44,157 bases of DNA from Crocinitomicaceae bacterium (GCA_024639405.1 JAHEIL010000052.1:1-44157), one strand, 5' to 3'. Shown: positions 26,108 through 35,331, counted from the first letter of the stretch. A program made the numbers and translations. Notes: generated by a model from the sequence alone, not told the origin.

Positions 26108-28417
26108 CTATTTTTTCATTGTTTTTAATTCTTTACTTACTATAGAAGGATTAGGTTTTTGTAAATCCAAAATAAATCGATCTAAAATTTCAGAAATTAC
26201 GATCGTTGGTTTTTCATCTTTAATTATTTGAGCATCAAATTTAGTCGTCCATAAATATACACTTCTCTGAAAATGATCGCTTAAAAACGGAACGAAAAAA
26301 TTAGAGTAGGAATCTCTACTAATTACTAATTTAGGGAGTTTTGGGTTTTTAACAACATAGGTTCTAATAGATTGAATTCCACTATAAGTTGGATAAAACA
26401 ATGATTTTACTTCATGATACTTTTGCCCTTTTTTTGGTGTTGGCATTATTTCTTCTCTCAAATATTTATTTTTTAATGAAAGTAAAAATGCTAAGTCACC
26501 TTCATTTGTGTTGAATTTATTCCAATTAAAATCGCTTTTGGTTTTTGGTTTTTCAAATTCAGGATGATCTAATCGAATTCTTTCATACATAGCTCTATAT
26601 CCATAATATGCTCCTAAATGATTCCAATGACTATCAGCTTTGTAGTAGAGTACATCTTTCTCTTTTTCTTTAGCATCAAAAATGGGTTTTCTTAAATCAA
26701 TAAACTTCACCGGTGAATTTGTAGCTTTCAAGTAATCATAAATTTGATCTAACTTTGGTTTATTATCGGAGCGCATTATATTTTTAGGTAAATATTCCTC
26801 ATAAATAGTTAATGACATTGCTGGAATAACTAAATAATAATCTATTCCTTGATTCTTTAACCAATAATGCCTTTCCTCTAAAACTTTTTTCATTTTTTTA
26901 AGCGTTTTTAATGAAAGAGGGTATTTATTTTCATATTGCTCTTTAACGCCATTAGAAACGTAGTACAACCAACCATTTTTACCAATAACAACTGGACTAA
27001 ATCGACTTGTTTGATTGTAAAACAAAATTCTTAATGTATTCCATTTTGAAATCACAACTGATCGACCTCCAAATTGATCATTTACGTAATCATTTAATTC
27101 GTTTTTAAACACTTTGAAATTCAATACACTACTTTTAGGGAATTGATTTGCATATCTTTTTTCACTTTCTAAAACAATCGTATTTAATTTTAATAACATT
27201 GCAAATGAAGGAATACTAATAATTGTACAAAACAATATGGTGTAAATTTTATTTTTCCTGTTTTTTGGTGAACATAAAAATGGTAAAAAGATAAATAACA
27301 ACAAAGCGGTCGCCCATGAAGGATAATCAATAATTTTATATTGAAATGCTGTCATTTTATCTTGGAAATCTGACTTGGTCAAAATAATGTAAGGATCAAA
27401 TTTCCCTGTAATAAATGTCATTTTCCCATCCTTATCTCTAAAGGATTGAACATTGTTTTGTAAAGTAAAGTATTTATTTATTTCATTGTTAGAAATAAAG
27501 TTATTCCCTAAAAAATTTGAAAAATTAATCGATTTAATAACTAAAGTGTCATTTTTAGGTAAATCAAATCGAACATAACGAGTCAATTTTGAAGGAATCC
27601 TAAAATGTATGTTAGATGAAACTTTTTTATTCAATGTATCCAAAATAACACTATTCAAATCAAAGGAATTAATATCTGAATAATAAAGTCTTGAATACAA
27701 AACTTTTTTCTTAGATTTTTCAATTTGAATATCCATTGTGTAATTTAGAACTTCCTCTTGCATGTATTTCATGTAAAATTTTATTACACCAGCTAAGAAA
27801 CTTGCAATTAACAAACCAACAAAAACCTGTTTAGCATTATTTCTATAATAATATAACAATGAAGTTGTAATTATTAGAAAAATAAAACCAATAATGAATC
27901 CAAAAATCCAAGTATTATTTTCTGATTTCGTATTAATATTCTCATTTAACTTTAAACCAAAAAAATGGGAAGAATCATTCGCTTTTATTATTAAATCGTG
28001 ATTCGTTACTTTTTTGATAGCATTTAATAATTCAACTTGATTTTTCAAATCATTTGATGTGATATTTTTAGTAAAATCTCCTGAAGAAACATTAATAGTT
28101 TTTACTTCAAAATCAGGTACGCCCTTCAATTTAACCTCAAGGTTTTTTAGAACTTTAACTTGAGGAAATGCAACTACAACAACTTGATTTTTTATGTCAG
28201 AACTCAATAATTTTTGTTTGTTTAATTTATTGTTTTCATCCAGAAAAGAAATTTGTATAGGTATATTTTTAGTAGAAACATTTAAGCCAATATTCACTAA
28301 TGTAGAACCCGTTCTTGATTTTTGTTTTGTTGTTCCATTTTTTGAAATTAAAAAATAGGTACCCAATACAATAAAAATAATTGAAATAATTCTATAAATG
28401 TTGTTCTTTGAGTTCAT
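26108..28417 (-). CDS. AlgX/AlgJ-like O-acetyltransferase with large N-terminal region
   Basis: This 769-residue membrane-anchored protein has a hydrophobic anchor at about 7-23, a periplasmic beta-rich region, two or three membrane spans near 170-212, a second extracytoplasmic beta domain (about 215-360), and two more spans near 365-410. The C-terminal ~340 residues are an SGNH/ALGX domain: GKNGWLYYVSNG, YLVIPAMSLTIYEEYLP, D595-S-H597-W as the catalytic Asp/His motif, and SRDSYSNFF (near 703) carrying the nucleophile Ser. It would move acetyl groups delivered by the AlgI-like partner onto an exported glycan. It follows the MBOAT gene with a 29-bp gap in one operon. The long N-terminal part is not found in Pseudomonas AlgX or AlgJ. 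Confidence 0.8.
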   Translation of the reverse strand: MNSKNNIYRIISIIFIVLGTYFLISKNGTTKQKSRTGSTLVNIGLNVSTKNIPIQISFLDENNKLNKQKLLSSDIKNQVVVVAFPQVKVLKNLEVKLKGVPDFEVKTINVSSGDFTKNITSNDLKNQVELLNAIKKVTNHDLIIKANDSSHFFGLKLNENINTKSENNTWIFGFIIGFIFLIITTSLLYYYRNNAKQVFVGLLIASFLAGVIKFYMKYMQEEVLNYTMDIQIEKSKKKVLYSRLYYSDINSFDLNSVILDTLNKKVSSNIHFRIPSKLTRYVRFDLPKNDTLVIKSINFSNFLGNNFISNNEINKYFTLQNNVQSFRDKDGKMTFITGKFDPYIILTKSDFQDKMTAFQYKIIDYPSWATALLLFIFLPFLCSPKNRKNKIYTILFCTIISIPSFAMLLKLNTIVLESEKRYANQFPKSSVLNFKVFKNELNDYVNDQFGGRSVVISKWNTLRILFYNQTSRFSPVVIGKNGWLYYVSNGVKEQYENKYPLSLKTLKKMKKVLEERHYWLKNQGIDYYLVIPAMSLTIYEEYLPKNIMRSDNKPKLDQIYDYLKATNSPVKFIDLRKPIFDAKEKEKDVLYYKADSHWNHLGAYYGYRAMYERIRLDHPEFEKPKTKSDFNWNKFNTNEGDLAFLLSLKNKYLREEIMPTPKKGQKYHEVKSLFYPTYSGIQSIRTYVVKNPKLPKLVISRDSYSNFFVPFLSDHFQRSVYLWTTKFDAQIIKDEKPTIVISEILDRFILDLQKPNPSIVSKELKTMKK

Positions 28418-28446
28418 AAGTATTTAGTAAATTTTTACTATTTAAA

Positions 28447-29856
28447 TTAAAATCTGAAATAAATAAATGGATTATAAGTAGTTGACGAAATTGACATAAT
28501 ACTTAATAAAAGTAAAATGAAGTAAAATACCATTGCAGAATAATCCCAAATTTCTATAATTACTGTATTACTAATCTTCATTTTAATTTGCTCGATTTTA
28601 CCTCTAATTGGCATACTTAAGAATATTGCAATAATAAAAATAAAGATTTGCTCAGAACCAACCCATCTCATAAAGCTCATTTTTGAATCTAATGGCTCAA
28701 ACAAAAACAATGAACGATAAAAATTAACTGCTTCTTCAAATGATGGTATCCTAAACAATACCCATGCAAAAACCACCACTAATAGCGTATAAATATGCCC
28801 TAAAAATGGAGCTCTATTCAAGGTTTTTTCAAAACCTAAACGTTCAATAATTAAAAACAACCCATGAAATAAACCCCACAAAACAAAATTCCATGTGGCA
28901 CCATGCCATAAACCTGTTGCAAAAAAGACAATAAATAAATTAAAGTAGGTTCTGAAATTACCTTTGTGGCTGCCTCCTAAAGGAATGTATAAATAATCTC
29001 TAAACCAACGCGACAAAGTCATATGCCATCTTCTCCAAAACTCTTTTATACTCTTCGCAATGTATGGGAAATTGAAATTCTCTGGAAAATTAAAACCAAA
29101 TACTTGCCCCAATCCAATACCCATATCTGAATACCCTGAAAAATCGAAATATATTTGTAGTGAATATGCAATGATCGCAAACCAACTTGTTGCAAAATAC
29201 ATCTCATTCGTTTGCATTGAAAATAACTCATCTGCAATTTCTCCTAACACATTTGCAATTAAGACTTTTTTCGCTAATCCAAGACAAAAACGCTTTGTTC
29301 CATTGACAAAATTCAATAATGTATGCTTCCGATGCATAATTTCATGTTCAATCTCTGAATATCGAACAATTGGACCTGCAACTAATTGAGGAAACAATGA
29401 AATATATAAAATCATATTCAACGGATTTTTTTGAATACCCGTTTTTTTCTTGTAAATATCTATGATGTAGGACATCGAATGGAAGGTAAAAAAAGAAATA
29501 CCAATCGGTAAATGAATATTGATGCCATTGTTAAAATGGGTGCCAAATAGGTTGTCAAAACTTCCAACTAATAACCCAATGTATTTGTAATAAATTAATA
29601 CGATTAAATTGACAGCAATACCAATAATTAATGGAATTTTTGTAGTCCTTTTTAGATCTATCCAAAATGCAATTCCATAATTAAACAAGGAAGAAAGTAC
29701 CATTAACAATACCAATTCACCTTCTCCCCATGCATAAAATAGCAAACTAAAAACCATTAAGACGAAATTCTTAATTCGAATTCCTGGTGATAAAAAATAA
29801 ACAGCTAATACAGCTACTAAAAAGAAAAACAAAAAAATAATTGAACTGAAAACCAT
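28447..29856 (-). CDS. AlgI-like MBOAT O-acyltransferase
   Basis: This 469-residue polytopic protein of the membrane-bound O-acyltransferase family, AlgI/DltB branch, shows HLPIGISFFTFHSMSYIID, the motif FWRRWHMTLSRWFRDYLYIPLGG and the invariant His H318 in GLWHGATWNFVLWG. It passes acetyl groups from a cytoplasmic donor across the inner membrane to a periplasmic acetyltransferase, most likely the AlgX-like protein encoded next. No alginate genes are near; the acceptor may be the surface glycan made by the locus at 17191-23282, but that is a guess from proximity. A TATATTTG box lies upstream on the minus strand. Confidence 0.9.
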   Translation of the reverse strand: MVFSSIIFLFFFLVAVLAVYFLSPGIRIKNFVLMVFSLLFYAWGEGELVLLMVLSSLFNYGIAFWIDLKRTTKIPLIIGIAVNLIVLIYYKYIGLLVGSFDNLFGTHFNNGINIHLPIGISFFTFHSMSYIIDIYKKKTGIQKNPLNMILYISLFPQLVAGPIVRYSEIEHEIMHRKHTLLNFVNGTKRFCLGLAKKVLIANVLGEIADELFSMQTNEMYFATSWFAIIAYSLQIYFDFSGYSDMGIGLGQVFGFNFPENFNFPYIAKSIKEFWRRWHMTLSRWFRDYLYIPLGGSHKGNFRTYFNLFIVFFATGLWHGATWNFVLWGLFHGLFLIIERLGFEKTLNRAPFLGHIYTLLVVVFAWVLFRIPSFEEAVNFYRSLFLFEPLDSKMSFMRWVGSEQIFIFIIAIFLSMPIRGKIEQIKMKISNTVIIEIWDYSAMVFYFILLLLSIMSISSTTYNPFIYFRF

Positions 29857-29905
29857 AAAAAACTATAAATCAAACACTTAATGGGAAATAAATATTAATC
29901 AAAAA

Positions 29906-29913
29906 CAAATATA
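29906..29913 (-). promoter_or_regulatory. -7 box of the O-acetylation operon
   Basis: On the minus strand the box reads TATATTTG, an exact TAnnTTTG match, about 50 nt before the MBOAT start codon. No -33 TTG is apparent. Confidence 0.45.
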
Positions 29914-29958
29914 ATTTTTTTAACTAAGATTTACATATTTTTCAGCTTGTAAATAGCA

Positions 29959-30096
29959 TTATAAAATGATGGCACCATCGCCCATTGTAATAATTCGATC
30001 CGTTTTATTAGCGAAATCTTCATCATGCGTTACGATCAATAAAGATAAATCATCAATCGTTGAAAGGTCTTTAAAAATTGTACTAACTATTTTCAT
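29959..30096 (-). pseudogene. Remnant of an ABC transporter ATPase (LolD/MacB-like C-terminus)
   Basis: A 45-codon minus-strand reading frame encodes a segment around LSLLIVTHDEDFANKTDRI, then ITMGDGAIIL and a stop. This is the H-loop region (IVTHD) and the ending of ABC ATPases of the LolD/MacB type. The Walker A, Q-loop, signature and Walker B regions are absent: upstream to 30230 I see no continuation in any frame. The piece is therefore a 3' remnant, not a gene. The ATG at 30096 is probably fortuitous. The rest of the gap 29857-30181 is AT-rich with no gene seen. Confidence 0.75.
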
Positions 30097-30181
30097 TTAT
30101 ACTTAATTAACCCTTCAAAATTAGGGTATTAATTCAAACAATATTATGTTTTATATCTCTATTCTAAGAAAAAAAAAATAG

Positions 30182-30193
30182 TTACCATGGTAA
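30182..30193. promoter_or_regulatory. Dyad TTACCATGGTAA upstream of pirin gene
   Basis: This perfect 12-bp palindrome ends 20 nt upstream of the TACATTTG -7 box, covering the place of the -33 element. It is a good candidate operator for a repressor of the pirin/nitroreductase pair, perhaps of the HxlR or MarR type (inference). No such regulator gene is in the window. Confidence 0.5.
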
Positions 30194-30212
30194 TTAAATG
30201 GAAATAAAGTCG

Positions 30213-30220
30213 TACATTTG
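30213..30220 (+). promoter_or_regulatory. Pirin gene -7 box
   Basis: TACATTTG is an exact TAnnTTTG match 15 nt before the ATG at 30235. It rules out an in-frame TTG start at 30229 as unlikely. Confidence 0.65.
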
Positions 30221-30234
30221 TAAAAAAATTGAAT

Positions 30235-30951
30235 ATGAAAAGTATTTTCCATCCAGCAAATTCAAGAGGCGATGTCAACCATGGTTGGCTTCATGCAAAA
30301 CATTCTTTTAGTTTTGGAAGTTGGTACAATCCTGAACGCGTTCATTTTGGCGCATTACGTGTTTTAAACGACGATATTGTGGCTGCAGGAATGGGGTTTG
30401 GTACTCACCCACATGACAACATGGAAATCATTACCATTCCATTAAGTGGAGCGATAGCACACAAAGACAGTATGGGAAATGCATCTACTATCAATGCAGG
30501 AGAAATTCAAGTAATGAGCGCTGGAACTGGTATTCAACATTCTGAATTCAATCCAATTAACGAAGAATTGAACCTATTTCAAATTTGGATTTTCCCTAAT
30601 AAAAAAAATGTAACACCTCGCTACGATCAATTTGAAATGAATGTAGCGAAAATGAAAAATAACTTTTTACAATTAATTAGCCCGAACCAAGACGATGAAG
30701 GAACTTGGATTCATCAAAATGCATGGATTCACATGGCTGAAATAGATGAAAAGACATCTCTTAATTACACATTAAAAGATCCTTCAAATGGTGTTTATTT
30801 CATGGTAGTAGATGGAGAAATTGAAATAAATAACCAACAATTAAACCAAAGAGATGCTTTAGGTGTTTGGAATACAACAGCCGTTTCGATTACAACAAAA
30901 ACAAAGAGTAAAATTGTCGCAATTGAAGTGCCAATGGAATTTGATTATTAA
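30235..30951 (+). CDS. Pirin family protein (YhhW-type bicupin)
   Basis: This 238-residue protein has the N-terminal cupin with the four metal ligands of pirins: H58 and H60 in GFGTHPHDNMEI, H102 and E104 in GTGIQHSEFNP. The signature HFGALRVLNDD precedes it. The C-terminal cupin is weaker. E. coli YhhW shows quercetin 2,3-dioxygenase activity in vitro, but the physiological role of bacterial pirins is unclear and often linked to redox or electrophile stress. It is followed after 16 bp by a nitroreductase gene, a frequent pairing that suggests a shared stress response. A palindrome overlaps the promoter. Confidence 0.9.
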   Translation: MKSIFHPANSRGDVNHGWLHAKHSFSFGSWYNPERVHFGALRVLNDDIVAAGMGFGTHPHDNMEIITIPLSGAIAHKDSMGNASTINAGEIQVMSAGTGIQHSEFNPINEELNLFQIWIFPNKKNVTPRYDQFEMNVAKMKNNFLQLISPNQDDEGTWIHQNAWIHMAEIDEKTSLNYTLKDPSNGVYFMVVDGEIEINNQQLNQRDALGVWNTTAVSITTKTKSKIVAIEVPMEFDY

Positions 30952-30967
30952 CAAAAAAACAAGAAAA

Positions 30968-31600
30968 ATGAGTACAATTTTAGCAAACTTAAACTGGCGT
31001 TACGCCACTAAAAAATTCGATTCAACTAAAAAAATTAGTACAGAAGATTTAGCAACATTAACAGAAGTTTTGCGTTTAACACCAACTTCATACGGATTAC
31101 AACCTTTGAAATTTTTTATCATAGAAAATCCTGCTATTCGTGCTGAATTATTGACAAAATCATACGGTCAAACTCAAATTGTTGATGCTTCTCAAATTGT
31201 TGTTATGTGTGCTTTCAACGATGTGAACGATTCACATGTTGATGATCATGTGAACAATACGGCTGCAGTTCGTGAAATGCCTGCAGAACAATTAGCTGGT
31301 TTCGGTCAATACATGAAGCAAAACATTGGCAATATGGATGCAACTCAAAAACATATTTGGGCGAGCAAACAAGCATACATTGCATTGGGTCAATTTCTTC
31401 ATGCATGTGCCGATTTAAAAATTGACGCAACGCCAATGGAAGGTTTCCAACCTGAAGGATACGATGAAGTTCTTGGATTAAAAGCAAAAAACTTACATGC
31501 TGTTTTAGTTTGTCCAATTGGATACAGAGCTGAAGACGATCATTACCAACATTTGAAAAAAGTAAGAAAAGCAACGTCTGATATTGTTGAATTTATTTAA
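30968..31600 (+). CDS. NAD(P)H-dependent nitroreductase family oxidoreductase
   Basis: The start at 30968 (210 residues) gives the usual family beginning MSTILANLNWRYATKKFD; an in-frame extension to 30863 runs inside the pirin gene. Features of the FMN-dependent NfsB/nitroreductase fold are RYATKKFD, LRLTPTSYGLQPLKFFII (flavin contacts), WASKQAYIALGQFLHACADL, the central stretch TPMEGFQPEGYDEVLGL, and AVLVCPIGYRAEDD near the end. Such enzymes reduce quinones, nitro compounds or other electrophiles in the cytoplasm. It is co-transcribed with the pirin gene. Confidence 0.9.
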   Translation: MSTILANLNWRYATKKFDSTKKISTEDLATLTEVLRLTPTSYGLQPLKFFIIENPAIRAELLTKSYGQTQIVDASQIVVMCAFNDVNDSHVDDHVNNTAAVREMPAEQLAGFGQYMKQNIGNMDATQKHIWASKQAYIALGQFLHACADLKIDATPMEGFQPEGYDEVLGLKAKNLHAVLVCPIGYRAEDDHYQHLKKVRKATSDIVEFI

Positions 31601-31614
31601 TTATTATATATTTG
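31587..31614 (+). promoter_or_regulatory. Promoter of small lipoprotein gene
   Basis: TTG (31587-31589), a 17-nt spacer, then TATATTTG (31607-31614). The -33 box lies inside the end of the nitroreductase gene. The ATG is at 31640. Confidence 0.6.
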
Positions 31615-31639
31615 TGTTAATAAAATTAAATGAATTATC

Positions 31640-32101
31640 ATGAAAAATTTATCAATCTTTAAAAAATTAATCGTTCTATGTGTCGTTTTATTTTTTGTAA
31701 TAGCATGTAAAAAAGAGGATACTTCAAAAACAAATCAAACGCAAACACAAATACAAAATGCTGTTCAAACTGGAACTTGGAGAATAACTAAGTTTATTGA
31801 TTCAGGCGTTGATGAAACTGTTCATTTTACAGGATACAATTTTACTTTTAGTTCGTCAGGTATAATTAGCGTTGTAAACAACTCTACTTCATACAATGGA
31901 TCATGGAGTATATATGATAGCAATAGTAATGATGACTCACAAAGTGACTTAGACTTTGTTTTAAATTTTAATTTAACAAATGATTTTGAAGATTTAAATG
32001 ATGATTGGGATTTCATATCGAATTCTTCTACAAAAATAGAATTAATAGATGTAAGTGGTGGAAATGGCGGTACTGATTATTTGACTTTTGAGAAAAATTA
32101 A
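31640..32101 (+). CDS. Small lipocalin-like lipoprotein
   Basis: This 153-residue protein has a lipoprotein signal peptide ending in a lipobox-like VIAC-KKE (Cys about 23). The mature part begins with a Thr/Gln linker and then GTWRITKFIDSGVDET, FTGYNFTFSSSGII and NGSWSIYD, a pattern seen in lipocalin-like Bacteroidota lipoproteins. It would sit in the outer membrane or periplasm. Rich in Asp, Ser and Asn. No function can be assigned. It has its own promoter and a strong terminator. Confidence 0.75.
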   Translation: MKNLSIFKKLIVLCVVLFFVIACKKEDTSKTNQTQTQIQNAVQTGTWRITKFIDSGVDETVHFTGYNFTFSSSGIISVVNNSTSYNGSWSIYDSNSNDDSQSDLDFVLNFNLTNDFEDLNDDWDFISNSSTKIELIDVSGGNGGTDYLTFEKN

Positions 32102-32135
32102 AACATAACTTTCAATTATTAACTTTAGGTTATTT

Positions 32136-32167
32136 AAAACGTTTGCAATTGCAAGCGTTTTTTTTTG
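32136..32167 (+). terminator. Rho-independent terminator
   Basis: AAAACGTTTGCAA and TTGCAAGCGTTT form a near-perfect stem (one internal mismatch) followed by a run of T up to 32166. It ends the small lipoprotein transcript. Confidence 0.88.
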
Positions 32168-32228
32168 CCACTTTTACTTTTATGACTAAAATAGATTTAA
32201 ATTTAGCATTAATTGATTTTCAAACGCA

Positions 32229-34493
32229 ATGAAATATTTTGTACTAATTCTTTTGTGTTTTTTTACTTCCATTGCTTTAAATGCGCAATATAAATTCATT
32301 TATAACGATTCAATTGAAGTCATAAAAAATGGTGCTCCATTAAAATTTCCTTGGGCAGGAGGATTAAACAATGCTCAATTTTCAGATATTGATTTCGACT
32401 TTGACGGTGATTTAGATTTATTTGTGCTCGACAGAAGCAATGATCAAATCCTTTTGTTTGAAAACGTGATTATCAATAATCAACGAACGTATCAATTTAT
32501 TTATAACGCGGCTGCATATTTACCAACTGATGTGCGATATCGTGCTACCATGATCGATTACAACAACGATGGAAAAAAAGACCTTTTCACCTATGGAATC
32601 GGTGGAATTAAAGTCTACAAAAATGTCGGTAATACTTCAAGCGGCTTACATTGGGAAGTAGCCAAGAATTTGATCTACTCCAATTACTTTGGAAATAATT
32701 ACAATTTATACGTCAGCTCAAGTGATATTCCTGCTATAACTGACGTTGATCACGATGGCGATGTAGATATTTTAACCTTTGAAATGGGTGGTGAACACAT
32801 GCAGTATCATAAAAACATGAGCATGGAATTATATGGAAATGCAGATTCTTTGGTTTACGTTTTAAAAAATCAATGTTGGGGGAAATTCAAAGAAGACATC
32901 AATTCGAGTGCCGTAACGTTGAATGACACATCATCCATTTGTACCAATGGAAATATTCCAAATGCAGAATTAGGTTTAAACAATTCACCAAATACAATTG
33001 TAAAACCAGAAGAATACCAACCAAAACATGCAGGTTCAAGTATTTTAGCGTTGGATATTGACAATTCTTCAACGATGGATTTAATCTTAGGTGATGTCTC
33101 ATTTCCAAACCTAAATTTATTAATAAATGGGGGGAATACTCCTAATTCAAATTCTGCTATGATTAGCGATGATAGTAATTTCCCAAGTAATTCATTACCC
33201 GTAGCAATCCAACAATTTCCGGCTTCTTTTTACGTAGATGTTGATTTTGACAACCGAAAAGATTTATTGGTGGCACCAAACTCAAAAAGTACTTTTCAAA
33301 ACGAAAACGGGATCAGTTGGTATAAAAACACAGGAACAACAACTCTTCCAGTTTTCACTTTCCAAGAAAATGGATTTTTACAAAACCAAATGATCGAACA
33401 TGGTTCAGGAGCCATTCCTATATTTACAGATATCAACAACGATGGATTAGAAGATTTGTTTGTGAGTAATTTTTACCGCTACAAACCTAATTTGGCAAAG
33501 GAAAGCACTATCGCTTTTTACAAAAATACAGGCACTCCTACTCAACCAATTTTCACGTTTATCACAGCAGATTTCTTAAACCTATCTACTCTTAATTATG
33601 GTCAACGCATCGTTCCTACTTTTGGTGACATTGATAGCGATGGTGATCAAGATCTATTTTTAGGTTTAGAAAATGGAACGCTTAGTTATTTTCAAAACAT
33701 AGGAACTGCGAGTAATTTTCAATTTACTACAGCTCAACACAACTACCCAGACCAATTAGGAAATACCATCACAACAATTCAATTCGCTGCACCCCAGTTA
33801 ATTGATTTAACAAAAGATGGCTTATTGGATTTAATCATCGGTAAAAAAAATGGAACGATTTCATATTATGAAAATACTGGCACAACAACAAATCCGACTT
33901 TTGAACTAAAAAACAATTTTTTAGGAATGGTTAATGTTTCAACAAACAACCAAGATTGTTTCGCAATACCACATTTCTTTGAATTTAAAGATAGCTTACA
34001 CCTCTTTGTGGGAAATAGTTTCGGTGAATTTTATCATTTTAATATTATTGAAAACAATTTAAACTTTCAAGACTCTTTTAATCTAGTGACAAACGATTAT
34101 TTTCCAATTACTAAAAATGCATTTAGTTCTTATTGGGCAAATGATCTTGACAATGATGGCGAATTGAATGTGTTTGTTGGCCAAGATTTAGGCGGATTGT
34201 TTCATTTTGAAAATGATTCATTGAGCAATTTGAGTATTTCTGAAGTTGAAATCATACCGAATGTTGTAATCTATCCAAATCCTTTTTCAACTTCACTTAC
34301 AATTTCTAGCGAAAACAACTTGATAAATTCAGTCGAAATAGTTGATGTGTTAGGAAATAAAATAAGGAGTCTTTCACCAAAGAATTCAACTTATTTGGTG
34401 CAAACAGATCAATTAAAAACAGGAATATATTGTTTGAAAATTGAATTTACTAATCATCAAATTATCTATCAGAAAATAATAAAAAACAATTAA
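32229..34493 (+). CDS. FG-GAP/VCBS repeat protein with T9SS sorting domain
   Basis: This 754-residue secreted protein has a signal peptide (MKYFVLILLCFFTSIALNAQ). About nine repeats with a Ca2+-binding loop of the form D-x-D-x-D-G-D-x-D follow, for example DIDFDFDGDLDLFVL, DVDHDGDVDILTF, FTDINNDGLEDLFV and FGDIDSDGDQDLFLG, spaced 60-90 residues apart as in FG-GAP/VCBS beta-propellers. The end is a T9SS sorting domain (VVIYPNPFSTSLTISS ... GIYCLKIEFTN). It is likely a calcium-stabilised surface protein; ligand unknown. Two repeats (DIDNSSTMDLILGD, DVDFDNRKDLLVA) have lost some Ca2+ ligands. The last 4 bp overlap the convergent ispE gene. Confidence 0.85.
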   Translation: MKYFVLILLCFFTSIALNAQYKFIYNDSIEVIKNGAPLKFPWAGGLNNAQFSDIDFDFDGDLDLFVLDRSNDQILLFENVIINNQRTYQFIYNAAAYLPTDVRYRATMIDYNNDGKKDLFTYGIGGIKVYKNVGNTSSGLHWEVAKNLIYSNYFGNNYNLYVSSSDIPAITDVDHDGDVDILTFEMGGEHMQYHKNMSMELYGNADSLVYVLKNQCWGKFKEDINSSAVTLNDTSSICTNGNIPNAELGLNNSPNTIVKPEEYQPKHAGSSILALDIDNSSTMDLILGDVSFPNLNLLINGGNTPNSNSAMISDDSNFPSNSLPVAIQQFPASFYVDVDFDNRKDLLVAPNSKSTFQNENGISWYKNTGTTTLPVFTFQENGFLQNQMIEHGSGAIPIFTDINNDGLEDLFVSNFYRYKPNLAKESTIAFYKNTGTPTQPIFTFITADFLNLSTLNYGQRIVPTFGDIDSDGDQDLFLGLENGTLSYFQNIGTASNFQFTTAQHNYPDQLGNTITTIQFAAPQLIDLTKDGLLDLIIGKKNGTISYYENTGTTTNPTFELKNNFLGMVNVSTNNQDCFAIPHFFEFKDSLHLFVGNSFGEFYHFNIIENNLNFQDSFNLVTNDYFPITKNAFSSYWANDLDNDGELNVFVGQDLGGLFHFENDSLSNLSISEVEIIPNVVIYPNPFSTSLTISSENNLINSVEIVDVLGNKIRSLSPKNSTYLVQTDQLKTGIYCLKIEFTNHQIIYQKIIKNN

Positions 34494-35299
34494 GCGAAAG
34501 GCCTAATCAATTCCAAATAGTTTTCTTTTGTAAAAGTTAGTTTGGGTTCTTCTTTGAATATTCCAAATAATGTTGAACCACTTCCAGACATAGCCGCATA
34601 GATTGCTCCTTCTTGATACAAAGAAGCTTTAATTTGAGCTAATGTTGGATGATTTTTAAATGCTGTTCGCTCAAAATCGTTCTTTAAATGTGCATTCCAC
34701 TGTTCAATAGGTTCAGCCAAAATTGCAGCGATCGAAGTCGAATCATCTGAAAATTGAATACCATCATACGCTTCTTTTGTTCCAATATGAATCCCCGGAT
34801 TGATTAATTTAAGGTAATAATTCTTTAAATCAAGTGTTATTGGTTGCAAAATCTCCCCTCTTCCAATTGCCAATTGAGCTTGTGAAGAAATGAAAAAAGG
34901 ACAATCACTTCCCAATTGTGCAACTAATTCTCGTTGTTCATCTTCAGAAATCCCTAAATTATATAGAGCAACTATTGCTTTCACAACATAACTTGCGTCA
35001 GCTGATCCACCGCCTAAACCTGCACCCATTGGAATGATTTTGCGCAAATAAATTGAGACAGGTGGGATTGCGTAATTTTGCTCCAACAAGCGAAAAGCTT
35101 TTACACATAAGTTATCTTCCAAATCTCCAGCAATCGTAATTCCAGATTGTTTAAATTCAAAAGTTTCAGCAGGAATAATTTCAAGAACATCGTAAAATGG
35201 AATTGCTATCATGCACGATTCTATTTCGTGATAGCCATCTTCACGTTTGTGTAAAACGTTCAATCCTAAATTAATCTTCGCTGGAGGAAATAATATCAT
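34490..35299 (-). CDS. ispE: 4-(cytidine 5'-diphospho)-2-C-methyl-D-erythritol kinase
   Basis: This 269-residue GHMP kinase phosphorylates CDP-methylerythritol in the MEP pathway to isoprenoids. Key features are K8 in PAKINLGL (catalytic Lys), the ATP loop PMGAGLGGGSADASY (90-104), D132 in GSDCPFF (catalytic Asp) and the C-terminal GHMP motif MSGSGSTLFGIF. Length matches the family. It is a single gene, convergent with the FG-GAP gene and divergent from accA. Its presence indicates isoprenoid synthesis through MEP rather than mevalonate. Confidence 0.95.
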   Translation of the reverse strand: MILFPPAKINLGLNVLHKREDGYHEIESCMIAIPFYDVLEIIPAETFEFKQSGITIAGDLEDNLCVKAFRLLEQNYAIPPVSIYLRKIIPMGAGLGGGSADASYVVKAIVALYNLGISEDEQRELVAQLGSDCPFFISSQAQLAIGRGEILQPITLDLKNYYLKLINPGIHIGTKEAYDGIQFSDDSTSIAAILAEPIEQWNAHLKNDFERTAFKNHPTLAQIKASLYQEGAIYAAMSGSGSTLFGIFKEEPKLTFTKENYLELIRPFA

Positions 35300-35331
35300 A
35301 CTACAAAAGTAAAAGAACTAAACAATTTTTG

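Noticed and set aside
35304-35311. TACTTTTG box on the minus strand as an ispE promoter
   Set aside because: It lies only 5 bp from the ispE ATG and would need a leaderless transcript; no -33 TTG at usual spacing.
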